Shown: piece after piece, positions 7,658 through 14,937 of the stretch
Layout: each line of letters starts with the position of its first letter
Numbering within the stretch: position 1 is the stretch's first letter
Source of the DNA: a virus
DNA: 32,974 nucleotides
Strand: one strand, 5' to 3'
Virus record (IMG/VR): IMGVR_UViG_3300048672_000692
Span: 1-32,974 of that record
Made by a program: the position numbers and the translations under genes
Notes under the pieces: generated by a model
The model's input: only the letters and a program-made list of their open reading frames with translations
What the model was told of the DNA's origin: nothing
Databases searched by the model: none

Positions 7658-8277
7658 ACGTACTTGGTAAGAATAGAAATTACTTGTGGATCAGTGATCT
7701 CCATATTATACCACAAAGAGAAGTCAATTCCCAATGCTTGTCCCAACTCCATCAACTTTTTAGTTGAAATACCTTTTGCATAAGGACGAAACTTTGTTCC
7801 TCTTTCACCATAAGCAGATGGCAAATTGAGAAAGGAAAAATAGCCACCACCTATAGTGTTAATAGTTTTGGCATATTCTTTCCTACCATCTTCACTATCT
7901 TCCCAACGAAGAACGAAGAACTTCCGCTGATCATTTTTCATCAGATATGACTGTGCAGCCACGGCACACAGAACTGGCGGATTTTTCTTCTTTACTGCTT
8001 CAAGTTGAATTGGGTGTATGTCCAGAAGTTTCTCATGTTCTGCCTGACCTTTGTAAGCAACATACTGTGCAGTAACAACAACATGATTTTCTGGCTTGGA
8101 ATACGAACAACCGTTCTTCTGGATGTTCTCAGCTGAGCCGACTCTAGTTACAACATAAGGTGTGTCTCTGACCCAGCCGCCAGTAGCGCATTCTACAACA
8201 AGATCACCCAAGAAGATTTCTTGTCCCCAGGCATCTTTGAGACCGGTACTTACTTTTACTGGCTGTTTCACTGACAT
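7654..8277 (-). CDS. Unknown protein with an N-terminal SH3-like GQE motif
   Basis: 207 aa, TGA stop, ATG overlapping the prepilin-like gene stop. Near residues 14-27 it has DAWGQEIFLGDLVV, which resembles DSIGQEVKVGDWV in the protein at 15275-15772. The pattern 'D-x-x-GQE-x4-GD-x-V' looks like the start of a small beta-barrel. The C-terminal half has KGISTKKLMELGQALGIDF, possibly a short helical DNA- or protein-binding unit. Function unknown. Confidence 0.85.
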   Translation of the reverse strand: MSVKQPVKVSTGLKDAWGQEIFLGDLVVECATGGWVRDTPYVVTRVGSAENIQKNGCSYSKPENHVVVTAQYVAYKGQAEHEKLLDIHPIQLEAVKKKNPPVLCAVAAQSYLMKNDQRKFFVLRWEDSEDGRKEYAKTINTIGGGYFSFLNLPSAYGERGTKFRPYAKGISTKKLMELGQALGIDFSLWYNMEITDPQVISILTKYV

Positions 8278-8498
8278 GGGATACCCCCACCGTTAGGACC
8301 AAGAATCTGTTGAACTGAACCAGACTGCCCAACCACAAATTGCATGCCATTGATGCAACGAGTCTCCGTTAGGCCGTTGACACCATAGCTATAAGAGTTT
8401 GATCTATCTGAATTCACACCTGCTACAAGCAGAACGAAAATACCGATGATCACAACAACGATCATCATTTCAATGAGAGTAAATCCTTTTTGTTTCAT
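8268..8498 (-). CDS. Type IV prepilin-like peptide
   Basis: 76 aa. The N-terminus MKQKGFTLIEMMIVVVIIGI is a textbook class III prepilin signal: a short basic leader, Gly at -1 (residue 5), Phe at +1, Glu at +5 (residue 10) and a ~20-residue hydrophobic helix. The mature part is short (about 50 residues) with two cysteines that could form the pilin C-terminal disulfide. It would need the host prepilin peptidase. Pilin subunits are usually longer, so this may be a minor or decoy pilin. TGA stop overlaps the next ATG. The Shine-Dalgarno is weak. Confidence 0.8.
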   Translation of the reverse strand: MKQKGFTLIEMMIVVVIIGIFVLLVAGVNSDRSNSYSYGVNGLTETRCINGMQFVVGQSGSVQQILGPNGGGIPCQ

Positions 8499-8508
8499 AA
8501 TTTTCTTT

Positions 8509-8727
8509 TCAGATTACTGTGTAAATGTTACAAAATGTTTTTGGTGGGTTCATATATTGAACTTCTATCCAGCCTTGATCGTGCAACCAAGACATCACAG
8601 ATTGATCCACGTCCAACTGCGGATGATTGAAGTAACCTGTTCTAGAATTGCGAACAAATTTCTCACCCTTCACAGAAAGGTATGTCTCGCAAATCTTTCT
8701 ACTCTGAGTAAGAGGGTTCTGTTTCAT
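8509..8727 (-). CDS. Small unknown phage protein
   Basis: 72 aa, TGA stop, ATG 8727 with AAAGG upstream. The order 'LSVKGEKFVRNSRTGYF ... VMSWLHDQGWIEVQY' suggests a small winged-helix-like or alpha/beta fold, but no family is recognised. It lies directly upstream of the prepilin-like gene. Confidence 0.75.
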   Translation of the reverse strand: MKQNPLTQSRKICETYLSVKGEKFVRNSRTGYFNHPQLDVDQSVMSWLHDQGWIEVQYMNPPKTFCNIYTVI

Positions 8728-8738
8728 TTCATAGCCTT

Positions 8739-8972
8739 TCAGAAATCGGCGTAGTCGCCATTACCCTGAGAAGCCACATAAGCATAGGCTTCTTCTTCGG
8801 AGAGAACGACACCGCCGGCTGTAACATGTTTTGCTACCTGCTGCGGCCCGGCATACATCACGACACACCAGCGACCTGTTGCACCACGATCGATATAGCC
8901 GCCACCTTCGACACCACATGGGAATTGCTCATTTGTAAAATCACAGCAGGGAACAGTCATACGAACTAGCAT
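8739..8972 (-). CDS. Small unknown cysteine-containing protein
   Basis: 77 aa, TGA stop. It contains PCCDFTNEQFPCGVEGGG near the N-terminus and a C-terminal LSEEEAYAYVASQGNGDY segment. First gene after the promoter at 9003-9027, with a leader of about 20-25 nt. The three clustered cysteines could bind metal. Function unknown. Confidence 0.75.
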   Translation of the reverse strand: MLVRMTVPCCDFTNEQFPCGVEGGGYIDRGATGRWCVVMYAGPQQVAKHVTAGGVVLSEEEAYAYVASQGNGDYADF

Positions 8973-9002
8973 TTTGACTCTCTGTTTGGTTAGTATGGAT
9001 GT

Positions 9003-9027
9003 ATTATACCACAGAATTGATTATTTG
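9003..9027 (-). promoter_or_regulatory. Repeated phage promoter, box variant
   Basis: TGTGGTATAATAC with TATAAT at 9003-9008. The upstream box reads CAAATAAT (9020-9027) instead of CTTTTATT; here it lies inside the coding end of the preceding gene, which may constrain it. Confidence 0.7.
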
Positions 9028-9521
9028 TTGAACTCTGCTGCAAAATCAGCAATACTTTTGTCATAAGCCGCCGCACATGCAGACTCATGATCTTCCATCA
9101 TAGCGAAGTTGCACAGACGACCTGCTACTTTCATGAAGGTTTCCTCTTTGGCATCTTTAGATTCCCATGTCTGATACATCCACATATGAAGAGAAGCTTG
9201 CGAAAATGCATGCAGAACTTTATATTGGTCAAAAGTAGGAACTACTTTGTAGAAGGATTTACGTTCTTCCAAACATTCGAACAAAGAAGAATCGTCCCAA
9301 TTTGCAAACTCTGCTTCAAACCCTTTGATGTACAAATCTGGATCATAAAACAGATCCGATTTATCACCGATGAAGATTTCTTGTGACCAGAAGTCACGTT
9401 CTTTCTGATGTTCTTTTGGAAACTTCTTAGAAGTACCTTGTGTGAATTTGACAACGAAACTGTTGCCTTCTTGAGTGGTTTTCTTGAAACCAAAGATAAA
9501 CCCGAGTGATTGTTTGTTCAT
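9021..9521 (-). CDS. Unknown protein from a predicted leaderless mRNA
   Basis: 166 aa, TAA stop. The -10 box TATAAT (9528-9533) is followed by only six bases (ACACCC) before the ATG, so transcription should start at or next to the start codon, and no Shine-Dalgarno is possible. The next in-frame Met is deep in the protein. The sequence is soluble and aromatic-rich, with DFWSQEIFIGD (compare the GQE-GD motif elsewhere) and a C-terminal helical half. Function unknown. Confidence 0.85.
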   Translation of the reverse strand: MNKQSLGFIFGFKKTTQEGNSFVVKFTQGTSKKFPKEHQKERDFWSQEIFIGDKSDLFYDPDLYIKGFEAEFANWDDSSLFECLEERKSFYKVVPTFDQYKVLHAFSQASLHMWMYQTWESKDAKEETFMKVAGRLCNFAMMEDHESACAAAYDKSIADFAAEFNK

Positions 9522-9527
9522 GGGTGT

Positions 9528-9552
9528 ATTATACCACAGAACTGAATAAAAG
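9528..9552 (-). promoter_or_regulatory. Repeated phage promoter, leaderless type
   Basis: CTTTTATT (9545-9552), 11-nt spacer, TATAAT (9528-9533) preceded by TGTGG. Only 6 nt separate the -10 from ATG 9521. Confidence 0.8.
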
Positions 9553-9554
9553 TC

Positions 9555-9626
9555 TCAAGTTTGCCGACAGAATGGTAAATCATACCCTGCGGTTAGATAT
9601 TCTTTAATGAGTTCATGCTCATTCAT
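9555..9626 (-). CDS. Possible 23-aa peptide
   Basis: Short frame from ATG 9626, overlapping the preceding stop, to TGA 9555, just before the promoter box at 9545. It begins MNEHELIKEYL. The overlapping arrangement matches real neighbours, but the length makes it uncertain. Confidence 0.3.
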   Translation of the reverse strand: MNEHELIKEYLTAGYDLPFCRQT

Positions 9627-9798
9627 GACTTTTCTTATATTCTTCGATGGTTAGTTCTATGATTCTTCTGATGTCATGTGCGATAGAAGAATATTGATCA
9701 CCAGTGTGTTCTTGGTCCCATGGGTCAGCCAAGGAATCTGGGATAGCTTGCTCAGCAACTTTAGTCATTACATGTGCAACAAATTCTTGTTCTGTCAT
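9619..9798 (-). CDS. Small acidic unknown protein
   Basis: 59 aa from ATG 9798 to TGA 9619. MTEQEFVAHVMTKVAEQAIP and a helical C-terminus (IAHDIRRIIELTIEEYKK). Its start overlaps the stop of a tiny 17-codon frame (ATGA). Codon use and composition match the neighbours. Function unknown. Confidence 0.7.
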   Translation of the reverse strand: MTEQEFVAHVMTKVAEQAIPDSLADPWDQEHTGDQYSSIAHDIRRIIELTIEEYKKSHE

Positions 9799-9848
9799 TT
9801 CTTTTTCTCACATTCTGGATCTTTAAATTGTTCTTTTACTGTCTTCAT
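9795..9848 (-). CDS. Possible 17-aa linker peptide
   Basis: ATG 9848 overlaps the nuclease stop (ATATGA) and the TGA overlaps the next ATG. It reads MKTVKEQFKDPECEKKK. It may be a real micro-gene or simply a translational coupling device between the nuclease and the 59-aa gene. Confidence 0.3.
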   Translation of the reverse strand: MKTVKEQFKDPECEKKK

Positions 9849-10495
9849 ATGTCCAACCCATTTCTCATTTCAATAAACTTAGGTAGCCAATCCGAGGCCT
9901 TCTCTTCGAACAGAAGCAGTCCGTCATCCTGCGTCATCATGACAATCAGAATGTCTCCTACTGCAATACCAGTTCGCTCATAAATCATGTAAGCATAGCA
10001 AGCGGTTTGCAAAAAGTAAGAATGAATATCATCTCTGGACTTGTATCTACCCGAAGTCTTCCAGTCGATCAGTCTCAACTTGCCTTTGTACCTAGCGCAG
10101 CAGTCTACGGTTCCAGCAGCACGGAGTTTGTCCGACCAAAGTTGGGTTTCCAGAGCAATAACTTCTTCAAGTTCATCTACAATAGGGAGTGCGGACTTGA
10201 ACATCTGCCTTTCCTCTACGTGGAACATATTGAAGGTCTCTGGTCTACCCATGATCCTATTCTCGATGTTCTCATGGAGCAAAGTGCCACGAGTTGTGGC
10301 CTTGCGGCCGATCTCATTGGCAACCTCTTCTCCCACCTTTGCTTTCCATTCATCGATGTAGGAGTGATCCATCCCTGCACTCAGAATCGTTGAGACAGAT
10401 GGGTACAGGTTACCATCTGGTGTTCTATACCTACGCCCATTGGGAGAGTCTATCCTCTCGATAGAAGGTACCTGGATGAGGTTGACAACAGTCAT
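9845..10495 (-). CDS. PD-(D/E)XK superfamily nuclease (RecB/Cas4-like)
   Basis: 216 aa. The active-site elements are Glu116 (ALETQLW), Asp131 in AAGTVDCCARYKG, and LIDWKTS with Asp144 and Lys146, in the order expected for RecB-type nucleases. An upstream helix TRGTLLHENIENR is typical of phage members. The likely role is single-strand or end-processing exonuclease during recombination or host DNA breakdown. TGA stop; the ATG overlaps the upstream stop. No Fe-S cysteine cluster of the Cas4 type is visible. Confidence 0.85.
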   Translation of the reverse strand: MTVVNLIQVPSIERIDSPNGRRYRTPDGNLYPSVSTILSAGMDHSYIDEWKAKVGEEVANEIGRKATTRGTLLHENIENRIMGRPETFNMFHVEERQMFKSALPIVDELEEVIALETQLWSDKLRAAGTVDCCARYKGKLRLIDWKTSGRYKSRDDIHSYFLQTACYAYMIYERTGIAVGDILIVMMTQDDGLLLFEEKASDWLPKFIEMRNGLDI

Positions 10496-10761
10496 TCAAG
10501 TCCTAACAGCTGTCGTTCTTTTGAAGTTAACTTGGCCAGTGCTTTACGGCGTGGCTCATCTTTCTTAAAATCTTCATACTCTTGATATGACTCAAAAACT
10601 GAGAAGGATTTTTCTGTTGGAGTACTACTGCAATTGTAATAGTTAGAAGTAGATTTCAATTTCTGTGCATCGGCAAGGTTAGTGAATCGCGCGATCAATG
10701 TTGAATCTCGGTCATAAGACTCATAGACTTCATAATACTCGACTTCAAATTTCTTCATCAT
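10492..10761 (-). CDS. Small unknown acidic/aromatic protein
   Basis: 89 aa from ATG 10761, or from the adjacent in-frame ATG at 10758. GGAG stands 4-8 nt upstream, and the start overlaps the stop of the zinc protein gene. Tyrosine-rich N-terminus (FEVEYYEVYESYDRDS) and a basic C-terminal helix (RRKALAKLTSKERQLLGLE). Function unknown. Confidence 0.75.
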   Translation of the reverse strand: MMKKFEVEYYEVYESYDRDSTLIARFTNLADAQKLKSTSNYYNCSSTPTEKSFSVFESYQEYEDFKKDEPRRKALAKLTSKERQLLGLE

Positions 10762-10949
10762 TTTACTCCGTATTTCTGAAAAGTACCACCACAGTAGCAC
10801 TTTGAATAATTGCTTTCAGTAACACAATCTTCTCTGCCACAGTTTGTGCACCGCGGTTTGATGGGCTTGTTCTTGAAGTAATCCCGGACATTATTCCGAT
10901 CGACAGAATTCTGCATAGGTTTAGTCTTCGATTTGTACTTGGATGGCAT
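10758..10949 (-). CDS. Small zinc-ribbon protein
   Basis: 63 aa from ATG 10949 (TGATG overlap with the upstream stop), which is more likely than an in-frame upstream start inside the previous gene. Two CxxC/CxC knuckles, CTNCGREDC and KCYCGG, form a probable zinc ribbon after a basic N-terminal region. May bind nucleic acid; no specific family assigned. Confidence 0.75.
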   Translation of the reverse strand: MPSKYKSKTKPMQNSVDRNNVRDYFKNKPIKPRCTNCGREDCVTESNYSKCYCGGTFQKYGVK

Positions 10950-11335
10950 CACTTGCGTTTCATGATGTTCTTCCACTTTACCTCGTAAGAGATAGTAGGA
11001 AAGAATGCTTCTGCGACCACTGGCATTCCTGGGCGAAGACCTGAAAGAATTGCCTGAACAAAATTTTCGCCAACACTGACTTCACCGACCTCAATGGATG
11101 AAATGTAACCTTCCTTGTCAGCGGAATTGATAGCAGATTTCATATCGATATAAACATTCTGTATGTCGCCAGGTGAAACAATGTGTTGGAAATCTGCAAC
11201 AATTTCGACAGAAGTTTCAGACAGAACATTCATATAAATGTTTGCTTTACCATATGACTTTAGAATGGTTTTGACTGCAGTCAGAGTCCGAGTGGCATTC
11301 TTGGCGATAACAGTATTGAGAACAGGTGTTGTCAT
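10949..11335 (-). CDS. Unknown phage protein
   Basis: 128 aa, TGA stop overlapping the next ATG. Probably an alpha/beta protein, with a threonine-rich N-terminus (MTTPVLNTVIAKNATRTLTA) and a C-terminal half with GLRPGMPVVAEAFFP, which resembles a loop in beta-barrel domains. Function unknown. Confidence 0.8.
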   Translation of the reverse strand: MTTPVLNTVIAKNATRTLTAVKTILKSYGKANIYMNVLSETSVEIVADFQHIVSPGDIQNVYIDMKSAINSADKEGYISSIEVGEVSVGENFVQAILSGLRPGMPVVAEAFFPTISYEVKWKNIMKRK

Positions 11336-11338
11336 AAT

Positions 11339-11512
11339 TTATTTCAAGAACACATCAAAGAAACCGCCTGCATACATCAGGCCGAATTCTATTGCAATAA
11401 TAATAATCATCAAACCGGGACTATAATTTCTGTTTGTAGGTTCACCGGCCTTTGCCAAATGAGTAGCAAAACTCATTGCTGCAAGCACGATCAGGGTAAT
11501 TTGTGGCCACAT
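11339..11512 (-). CDS. Small membrane protein, two transmembrane helices
   Basis: 57 aa from ATG 11512 (GGAG 6 nt upstream; another in-frame start at 11524 lacks good spacing). Two hydrophobic stretches (ITLIVLAAMSFA and GLMIIIIAIEFGLMYAGG) flank a polar loop (EPTNRNYSP). TAA stop. Inner-membrane location predicted; function unknown. Confidence 0.75.
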   Translation of the reverse strand: MWPQITLIVLAAMSFATHLAKAGEPTNRNYSPGLMIIIIAIEFGLMYAGGFFDVFLK

Positions 11513-11547
11513 GAGAAACTCCATTTATGTTGTTGATGGATGTATGT

Positions 11548-11572
11548 ATTATACCACAAGACCAAATAAAAG
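11548..11572 (-). promoter_or_regulatory. Repeated phage promoter
   Basis: CTTTTATT (11565-11572), 11-nt spacer, TATAAT (11548-11553) preceded by TTGTGG. It drives the small membrane protein gene and those after it, with a leader of about 30 nt. Confidence 0.85.
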
Positions 11573-11584
11573 CAGTGAAACTTC

Positions 11585-12196
11585 TCAATCGGCCAAAACT
11601 TTCAGTGCTCTTTCATAGCGCGTAACTCTATCATCCATCCCATGTGAGCCGCCATTAACTCGTTTCTAGATTGCAACAATGTCGTCCAAATTCTGGAGAC
11701 CATTCTTCTTCCAGAACCAAAGAGCAGTCTTTATAGCAACTATTGGATCTTTTGCTACCAGATCTGGATCATCAACTAAAATTGTTGCATCCCCATAAAG
11801 ATCTAGGCTGCAGTCGTAATAATTGTCATAACCTGTAAGCATAATCAAGCCTCGCCCGCGGAATTTCCACCCATCACCAAGTTCTTCGTTTGCATTTCCC
11901 ATCCTGTTAGCATAGACTCTATTTGCAATCTTCTCTGGTTTCCTAGCATAATCTGTGGCACTGACATCACGGAAGTACTTTGGAAATACTTTCAGTAGAC
12001 CTTCAGCGGAATAGTTCAGATTCTCTTCAAGAATAGTCATGTCAAGAGATTCGTGTCCAACTTGAGAACAAAATGCAGCCACTTGTTCTGTACTATGAAC
12101 ACCAAAGTCTGGTAAAACTTCAAAAGCCGGTATCCAAAGATCCGGCTTTTGATTTGCAGGGAATATAGCCCTGAACTGGTCTACTGTAAATCTCAT
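11585..12196 (-). CDS. GH19-type endolysin, one in-frame TAG
   Basis: 203 aa when TAG 11666-11668 (codon 177) is sense. The GH19 fold is clear: VGHESLDM (catalytic Glu49), a second acidic region at EENLNYSAEGLL, WKFRGRGLIMLTGYDNYYD, ALWFWKKNGL, and then IVAIXKRVNGGSHGMDDR, the family's conserved C-terminal 'I-T-x-x-I-N-G-G-x-N-G-L-x-D-R' block. The TAG sits at the position usually occupied by Thr or Ser. Ending at TAG would delete this block. It should hydrolyse peptidoglycan at lysis. No signal peptide, so a holin or other release route is needed. Good Shine-Dalgarno AAAGGA, partly inside a hairpin. Confidence 0.92.
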
Positions 12197-12197
12197 T

Positions 12198-12222
12198 AGA
12201 GGATCCTTTCGTTGAATCCTCT
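12198..12222 (-). promoter_or_regulatory. Hairpin over the endolysin ribosome-binding site
   Basis: AGAGGAT (minus strand 12222-12216), an 11-nt loop and ATCCTCT (12204-12198) form a 7-bp stem. The loop and 3' arm contain the AAAGGA Shine-Dalgarno of the endolysin, and the stem ends one base before ATG 12196. It could limit endolysin translation. There is no T-tract, so it is not a terminator. Confidence 0.5.
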
Positions 12223-12229
12223 ATTTACA

Positions 12230-13012
12230 TCAATTTGATGGCATTAGACCCTTCTTTTCGCAAGCCATAATGAAAGACTTGACCAAGCTGCTGCGCACGA
12301 TGTCATCTGGTGTGAAGACAACTTCCTGGAATGCACTCATGCTACGAGCTACATCAAGGAATTGGCCAAGACCGGATACATCATTCTTTGATTTGACCAG
12401 ATCGTTCTGAAACTTGTCGCCACAGAAGATAATCTTGGAACGATGTCCTACTCGAGTCAGAACAGTCGAAAGTTCCTGCCAAGTCATGTTCTGTACTTCG
12501 TCTACTATAATAATAGCATCGTCAACAGAGATACCGCGAATAGCAGTAGTAGAAATGAAACGAGCAAATCCTTGTTCTTTAAGCCGTTCCCAAGCATCAG
12601 CTCTACCAAACAATGTACCACAGATTTCTTTATATGGCATCTCGAACAGTGCAATCTTCTCCTCTAGAGAACCGGGCAAGAAACCCACCTCTCGGCCCTG
12701 CACCGTAGATCTAACAACTACAACTTCCTTGAAAGGGTTATCCTTTTGAAGAACTTCTTCCACTGCTTTATACATTGCACAGAAAGATTTACCTGTACCT
12801 GGAGATCCCAGAAGGAATGTGAAATATCCACCACCCTTGTACATCTCGAAAAACTTGCCCTGGTTATCAGTCAATGGTGTAAAAGTCTTCAAATGATCGA
12901 TCTTGATCTTCAGTGCATTCTAGACCTTGGGTTGATGTGCATGCAGATGTGCATCGTTTTCAATCACTTCATCTCGACGCTGAACTGCTGACATTCTTTT
13001 GTTACTTGCCAT
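12230..13012 (-). CDS. phoH: PhoH-like P-loop ATPase, one in-frame TAG
   Basis: 260 aa from ATG 13012 (AAGGA upstream), with TAG 12920-12922 at codon 31. Starting downstream of the TAG would lose the N-terminal 40 residues and leave no Shine-Dalgarno. LKTFTPLTDNQGKFFEMY precedes Walker A GSPGTGKS (69-76); VVVVRSTVQGREVGFLPGS and the Walker B IIIVDEVQN (Asp171-Glu172) follow, as does a C-terminal arginine-finger-like block. PhoH proteins are ATPases, often fused to or working with RNases, and are common in myoviruses; the exact role is unclear. It has its own strong sigma70 promoter. Confidence 0.9.
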
Positions 13013-13038
13013 TTGTTTCCTTGGTAGTTGAACATGTA

Positions 13039-13067
13039 ATCATAACAAAAATTCATCACATTGCCAA
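13039..13067 (-). promoter_or_regulatory. Strong sigma70-type promoter for phoH
   Basis: TTGGCA (13062-13067), a 17-nt spacer and TATGAT (13039-13044), about 20 nt before the phoH Shine-Dalgarno. This is the best classic -35/-10 promoter in the window and differs from the repeated box-type promoters, suggesting early host-RNA-polymerase expression. Confidence 0.75.
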
Positions 13068-13091
13068 TTAGGCATTTTTCATAATGTAAAA

Positions 13092-13343
13092 TTAAGTACG
13101 CTTTGCTACTTCTGACATCGGGTAGGTTTTAGCAATCTTTTGTACTACTTCATGAAAACCTGATCTTTTGTCTGTGGTCGTGCCTAGAGAAGACGCAAGA
13201 GATAATTTTGGTGCTGAAATCATCCATTCACCTTCTGTGCTATCGCAATAAGGGCATATGTGGTTATCACCCTTCTCTGAGATTTTGCATGTCACTTCAT
13301 ACAACTCATCACAAGCTCCACATTTTCTATCATACACTGGCAT
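13092..13343 (-). CDS. FmdB-type zinc-ribbon protein
   Basis: 83 aa. MPVYDRKCGACDELYEV...CPYCDS follows the FmdB regulatory zinc-ribbon pattern, with CxxC pairs near 8-11 and about 31-34, and the usual 'xxxxPK' after the ribbon (ISAPKLSL). A short C-terminal helix follows. It probably binds zinc, and possibly nucleic acid; its function is unproven even in bacteria. TAA stop. Confidence 0.75.
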   Translation of the reverse strand: MPVYDRKCGACDELYEVTCKISEKGDNHICPYCDSTEGEWMISAPKLSLASSLGTTTDKRSGFHEVVQKIAKTYPMSEVAKRT

Positions 13344-13371
13344 AAATCAAATCCTTTCAATATAGACTAAT

Positions 13372-13908
13372 TTATAACCAATCTGGAACCGATCTTTTCT
13401 TCCAGGTGTGCAGAGCAATTTTTGACTTTCGATAGTACTCACGGTATGCTTCTACACCATCTTTTCTTCTATGTTCGTCTGGCATTGCCTGTGCGAATTG
13501 AGTAAGTCCGATACTTTTGATGCTATCAGGTGTTTTACTCAACACCTGACCAAGTTCTGTTCGGAAGATTTTGTGAGTTTTGCCATATCGGAAGGTATAT
13601 TCTTCGGAGAGAGCAGCCAACAGATTGTACGTCCACTCATAGTTTTCTTTTGACTGCCTGACCCAGACTGCACTTGGGTGATTGATGTGTGTTGCGGAAT
13701 ACAGAGTAGCTTCGCGATTTGCGTCATTCAATTTCCACCTTTTTGCTTTACGACCAGACTGAGAGAAACCTTGATACAACTCACCATCCAAGAGACGATG
13801 AGCTGTAGATAATAGCTGTGCAAGCTCAAGTTGCATTTTTACCACATGTTTATCAACATGATATTCTGCACATTTTTTGTGATCTAAATCAAGTACGAAG
13901 ATATTCAT
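13372..13908 (-). CDS. Conserved phage protein, unknown function
   Basis: 178 aa, TAA stop. The order MNIFVLDLDHKKCAEYHVDKH..., 'AQLLSTAHRLL', 'INHPSAVWVRQSKENYEW', 'EYTFRYGKTHK', 'FAQAMPDEHR' and 'AYREYYRKSK' recalls a conserved myovirus protein with no agreed function. Conserved His, Tyr, Trp and Lys clusters (YHxDKH, WVRxSxxNYxW) suggest an enzyme or nucleic-acid-binding fold. The ATG overlaps the next gene's stop (ATGA). Confidence 0.8.
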   Translation of the reverse strand: MNIFVLDLDHKKCAEYHVDKHVVKMQLELAQLLSTAHRLLDGELYQGFSQSGRKAKRWKLNDANREATLYSATHINHPSAVWVRQSKENYEWTYNLLAALSEEYTFRYGKTHKIFRTELGQVLSKTPDSIKSIGLTQFAQAMPDEHRRKDGVEAYREYYRKSKIALHTWKKRSVPDWL

Positions 13909-14126
13909 TTTGTCGTGGGTGTCTTGAGTTCAAAGTCATTTACCCCAACCAGTCCAACTGGAATGAATCTATCGATATATTCCTGAAGAGAATCTGGTAC
14001 CGGAAGTTGAGTATCTTTGTGATGAAGATAAGAATGTCTTTTGTAGTCCTCTGCCGGAACCATATCAAAACAGTGGATACATTGATATTTTACCACATTT
14101 CTAGCATCAATCCCCAGATAGTTCAT
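13905..14126 (-). CDS. Small C2H2-like zinc-finger protein
   Basis: 73 aa from ATG 14126, which has GGAG upstream; an in-frame start further upstream would lie deep in the nucleotidase gene. CIHCFDMVPAEDYKRHSYLHH provides a C-x2-C-x12-H-x3/4-H zinc-finger pattern. Acidic C-terminal half. Possible nucleic-acid or protein binder. Confidence 0.7.
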   Translation of the reverse strand: MNYLGIDARNVVKYQCIHCFDMVPAEDYKRHSYLHHKDTQLPVPDSLQEYIDRFIPVGLVGVNDFELKTPTTK

Positions 14127-14634
14127 GAACAAGAGTCTCCAATTTCTCGATGGTGTCTGTAGCTGAAGTATGAAGGATCGCGAATCCACCGTGCTTAATA
14201 AAGTTCTCAACGACAACTGGTGTATCGTCAATCAGGATGTCGTTGTACTTTTCTAAATCAATCACATCCGCCTTGCGGTAGCCGTTTTGTGTGATATGAG
14301 CAACAAAATCACCGAACCCATGATTCTTTAACCAAAGCAATTTCTGAGGCTTTACATCATCGTACCTGGCCTTACCACCAGCAGAAGTACAGATCTCAAT
14401 TGTGAAGTTTGAGTTTTGCACAGTACGAAGAACGCCTGTCAGAAGATTGAGGGCGTCTGGCAGTACAGGGATGTCTTCAAAGCCATGTTGGTCTACGAAC
14501 CGATTCCAGCATGTAGCTGGTTGACCGGGGACATATACTTCGTTGGGAGAGACACCGTTGATCTTCTTGTATTGTTCGGCAAAATGGCACAGCACGCCGT
14601 CCATATCAAGCAAGATACGAAATTTCTTTTTCAT
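14107..14634 (-). CDS. HAD-family 5'(3')-deoxyribonucleotidase-like phosphatase
   Basis: 175 aa. LLDMDGVL at 8-15 is HAD motif I (nucleophile Asp10, acid Asp12), ICTSAGG near 81-87 is a plausible motif II, and YNDILIDDTP near 129-138 is motif IV. This resembles the NT5C-type deoxyribonucleotidases that dephosphorylate dNMPs. Together with the adjacent MazG and the dCMP deaminase and ThyX elsewhere it would shape the phage dNTP pool. TGA overlaps the zinc-finger gene; ATGA overlap with MazG upstream. Confidence 0.8.
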   Translation of the reverse strand: MKKKFRILLDMDGVLCHFAEQYKKINGVSPNEVYVPGQPATCWNRFVDQHGFEDIPVLPDALNLLTGVLRTVQNSNFTIEICTSAGGKARYDDVKPQKLLWLKNHGFGDFVAHITQNGYRKADVIDLEKYNDILIDDTPVVVENFIKHGGFAILHTSATDTIEKLETLVHELSGD

Positions 14635-14936
14635 TCAAAATCCTCTACAGTAATGTTGGACCATTTACGAAGTTTGTCTTTCTTGCGTTGAGCAGCTGCA
14701 GCCAGACCTTCTTTAGTTAGGTACCCTGCATTGGTCAACATATCGATGATTGCAAGAGCATCACCAATTTCTTCCTCTAGATGAGCAAGGTTGGTGACAT
14801 CTGGTTTTTCTGGGTGAGCAGAGTACAGCCCGAACCGGTTAATCTTAGAGATGACTTGAATCACCTCTGCATTTTCTTCACTCAGAATATTGAAAAGTTC
14901 TGAGACCTGTTTTGGATCTGGAATACGTTTTGCCAT
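14631..14936 (-). CDS. MazG-like nucleotide pyrophosphohydrolase
   Basis: 101 aa. The all-alpha NTP-PPase pattern is present: LSEENAEVIQ (metal-binding Glu20, Glu21, Glu24) and HLEEEIGDALAIIDML (Glu54-56, Asp59), followed by a KKDKLRKW helix. Length matches single-domain phage MazG proteins. It should hydrolyse NTPs or dNTPs to monophosphates, feeding the neighbouring nucleotidase, or alter the host alarmone level. A second MazG-like protein is encoded at 21710-22192. Confidence 0.8.
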   Translation of the reverse strand: MAKRIPDPKQVSELFNILSEENAEVIQVISKINRFGLYSAHPEKPDVTNLAHLEEEIGDALAIIDMLTNAGYLTKEGLAAAAQRKKDKLRKWSNITVEDFE

Positions 14937-14937
14937 T

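Noticed and set aside
13065-13085. Hairpin TGCC-x-GGCA near the phoH promoter as terminator
   Set aside because: Only a 4-bp stem and it overlaps the -35 element; the promoter explanation is better.
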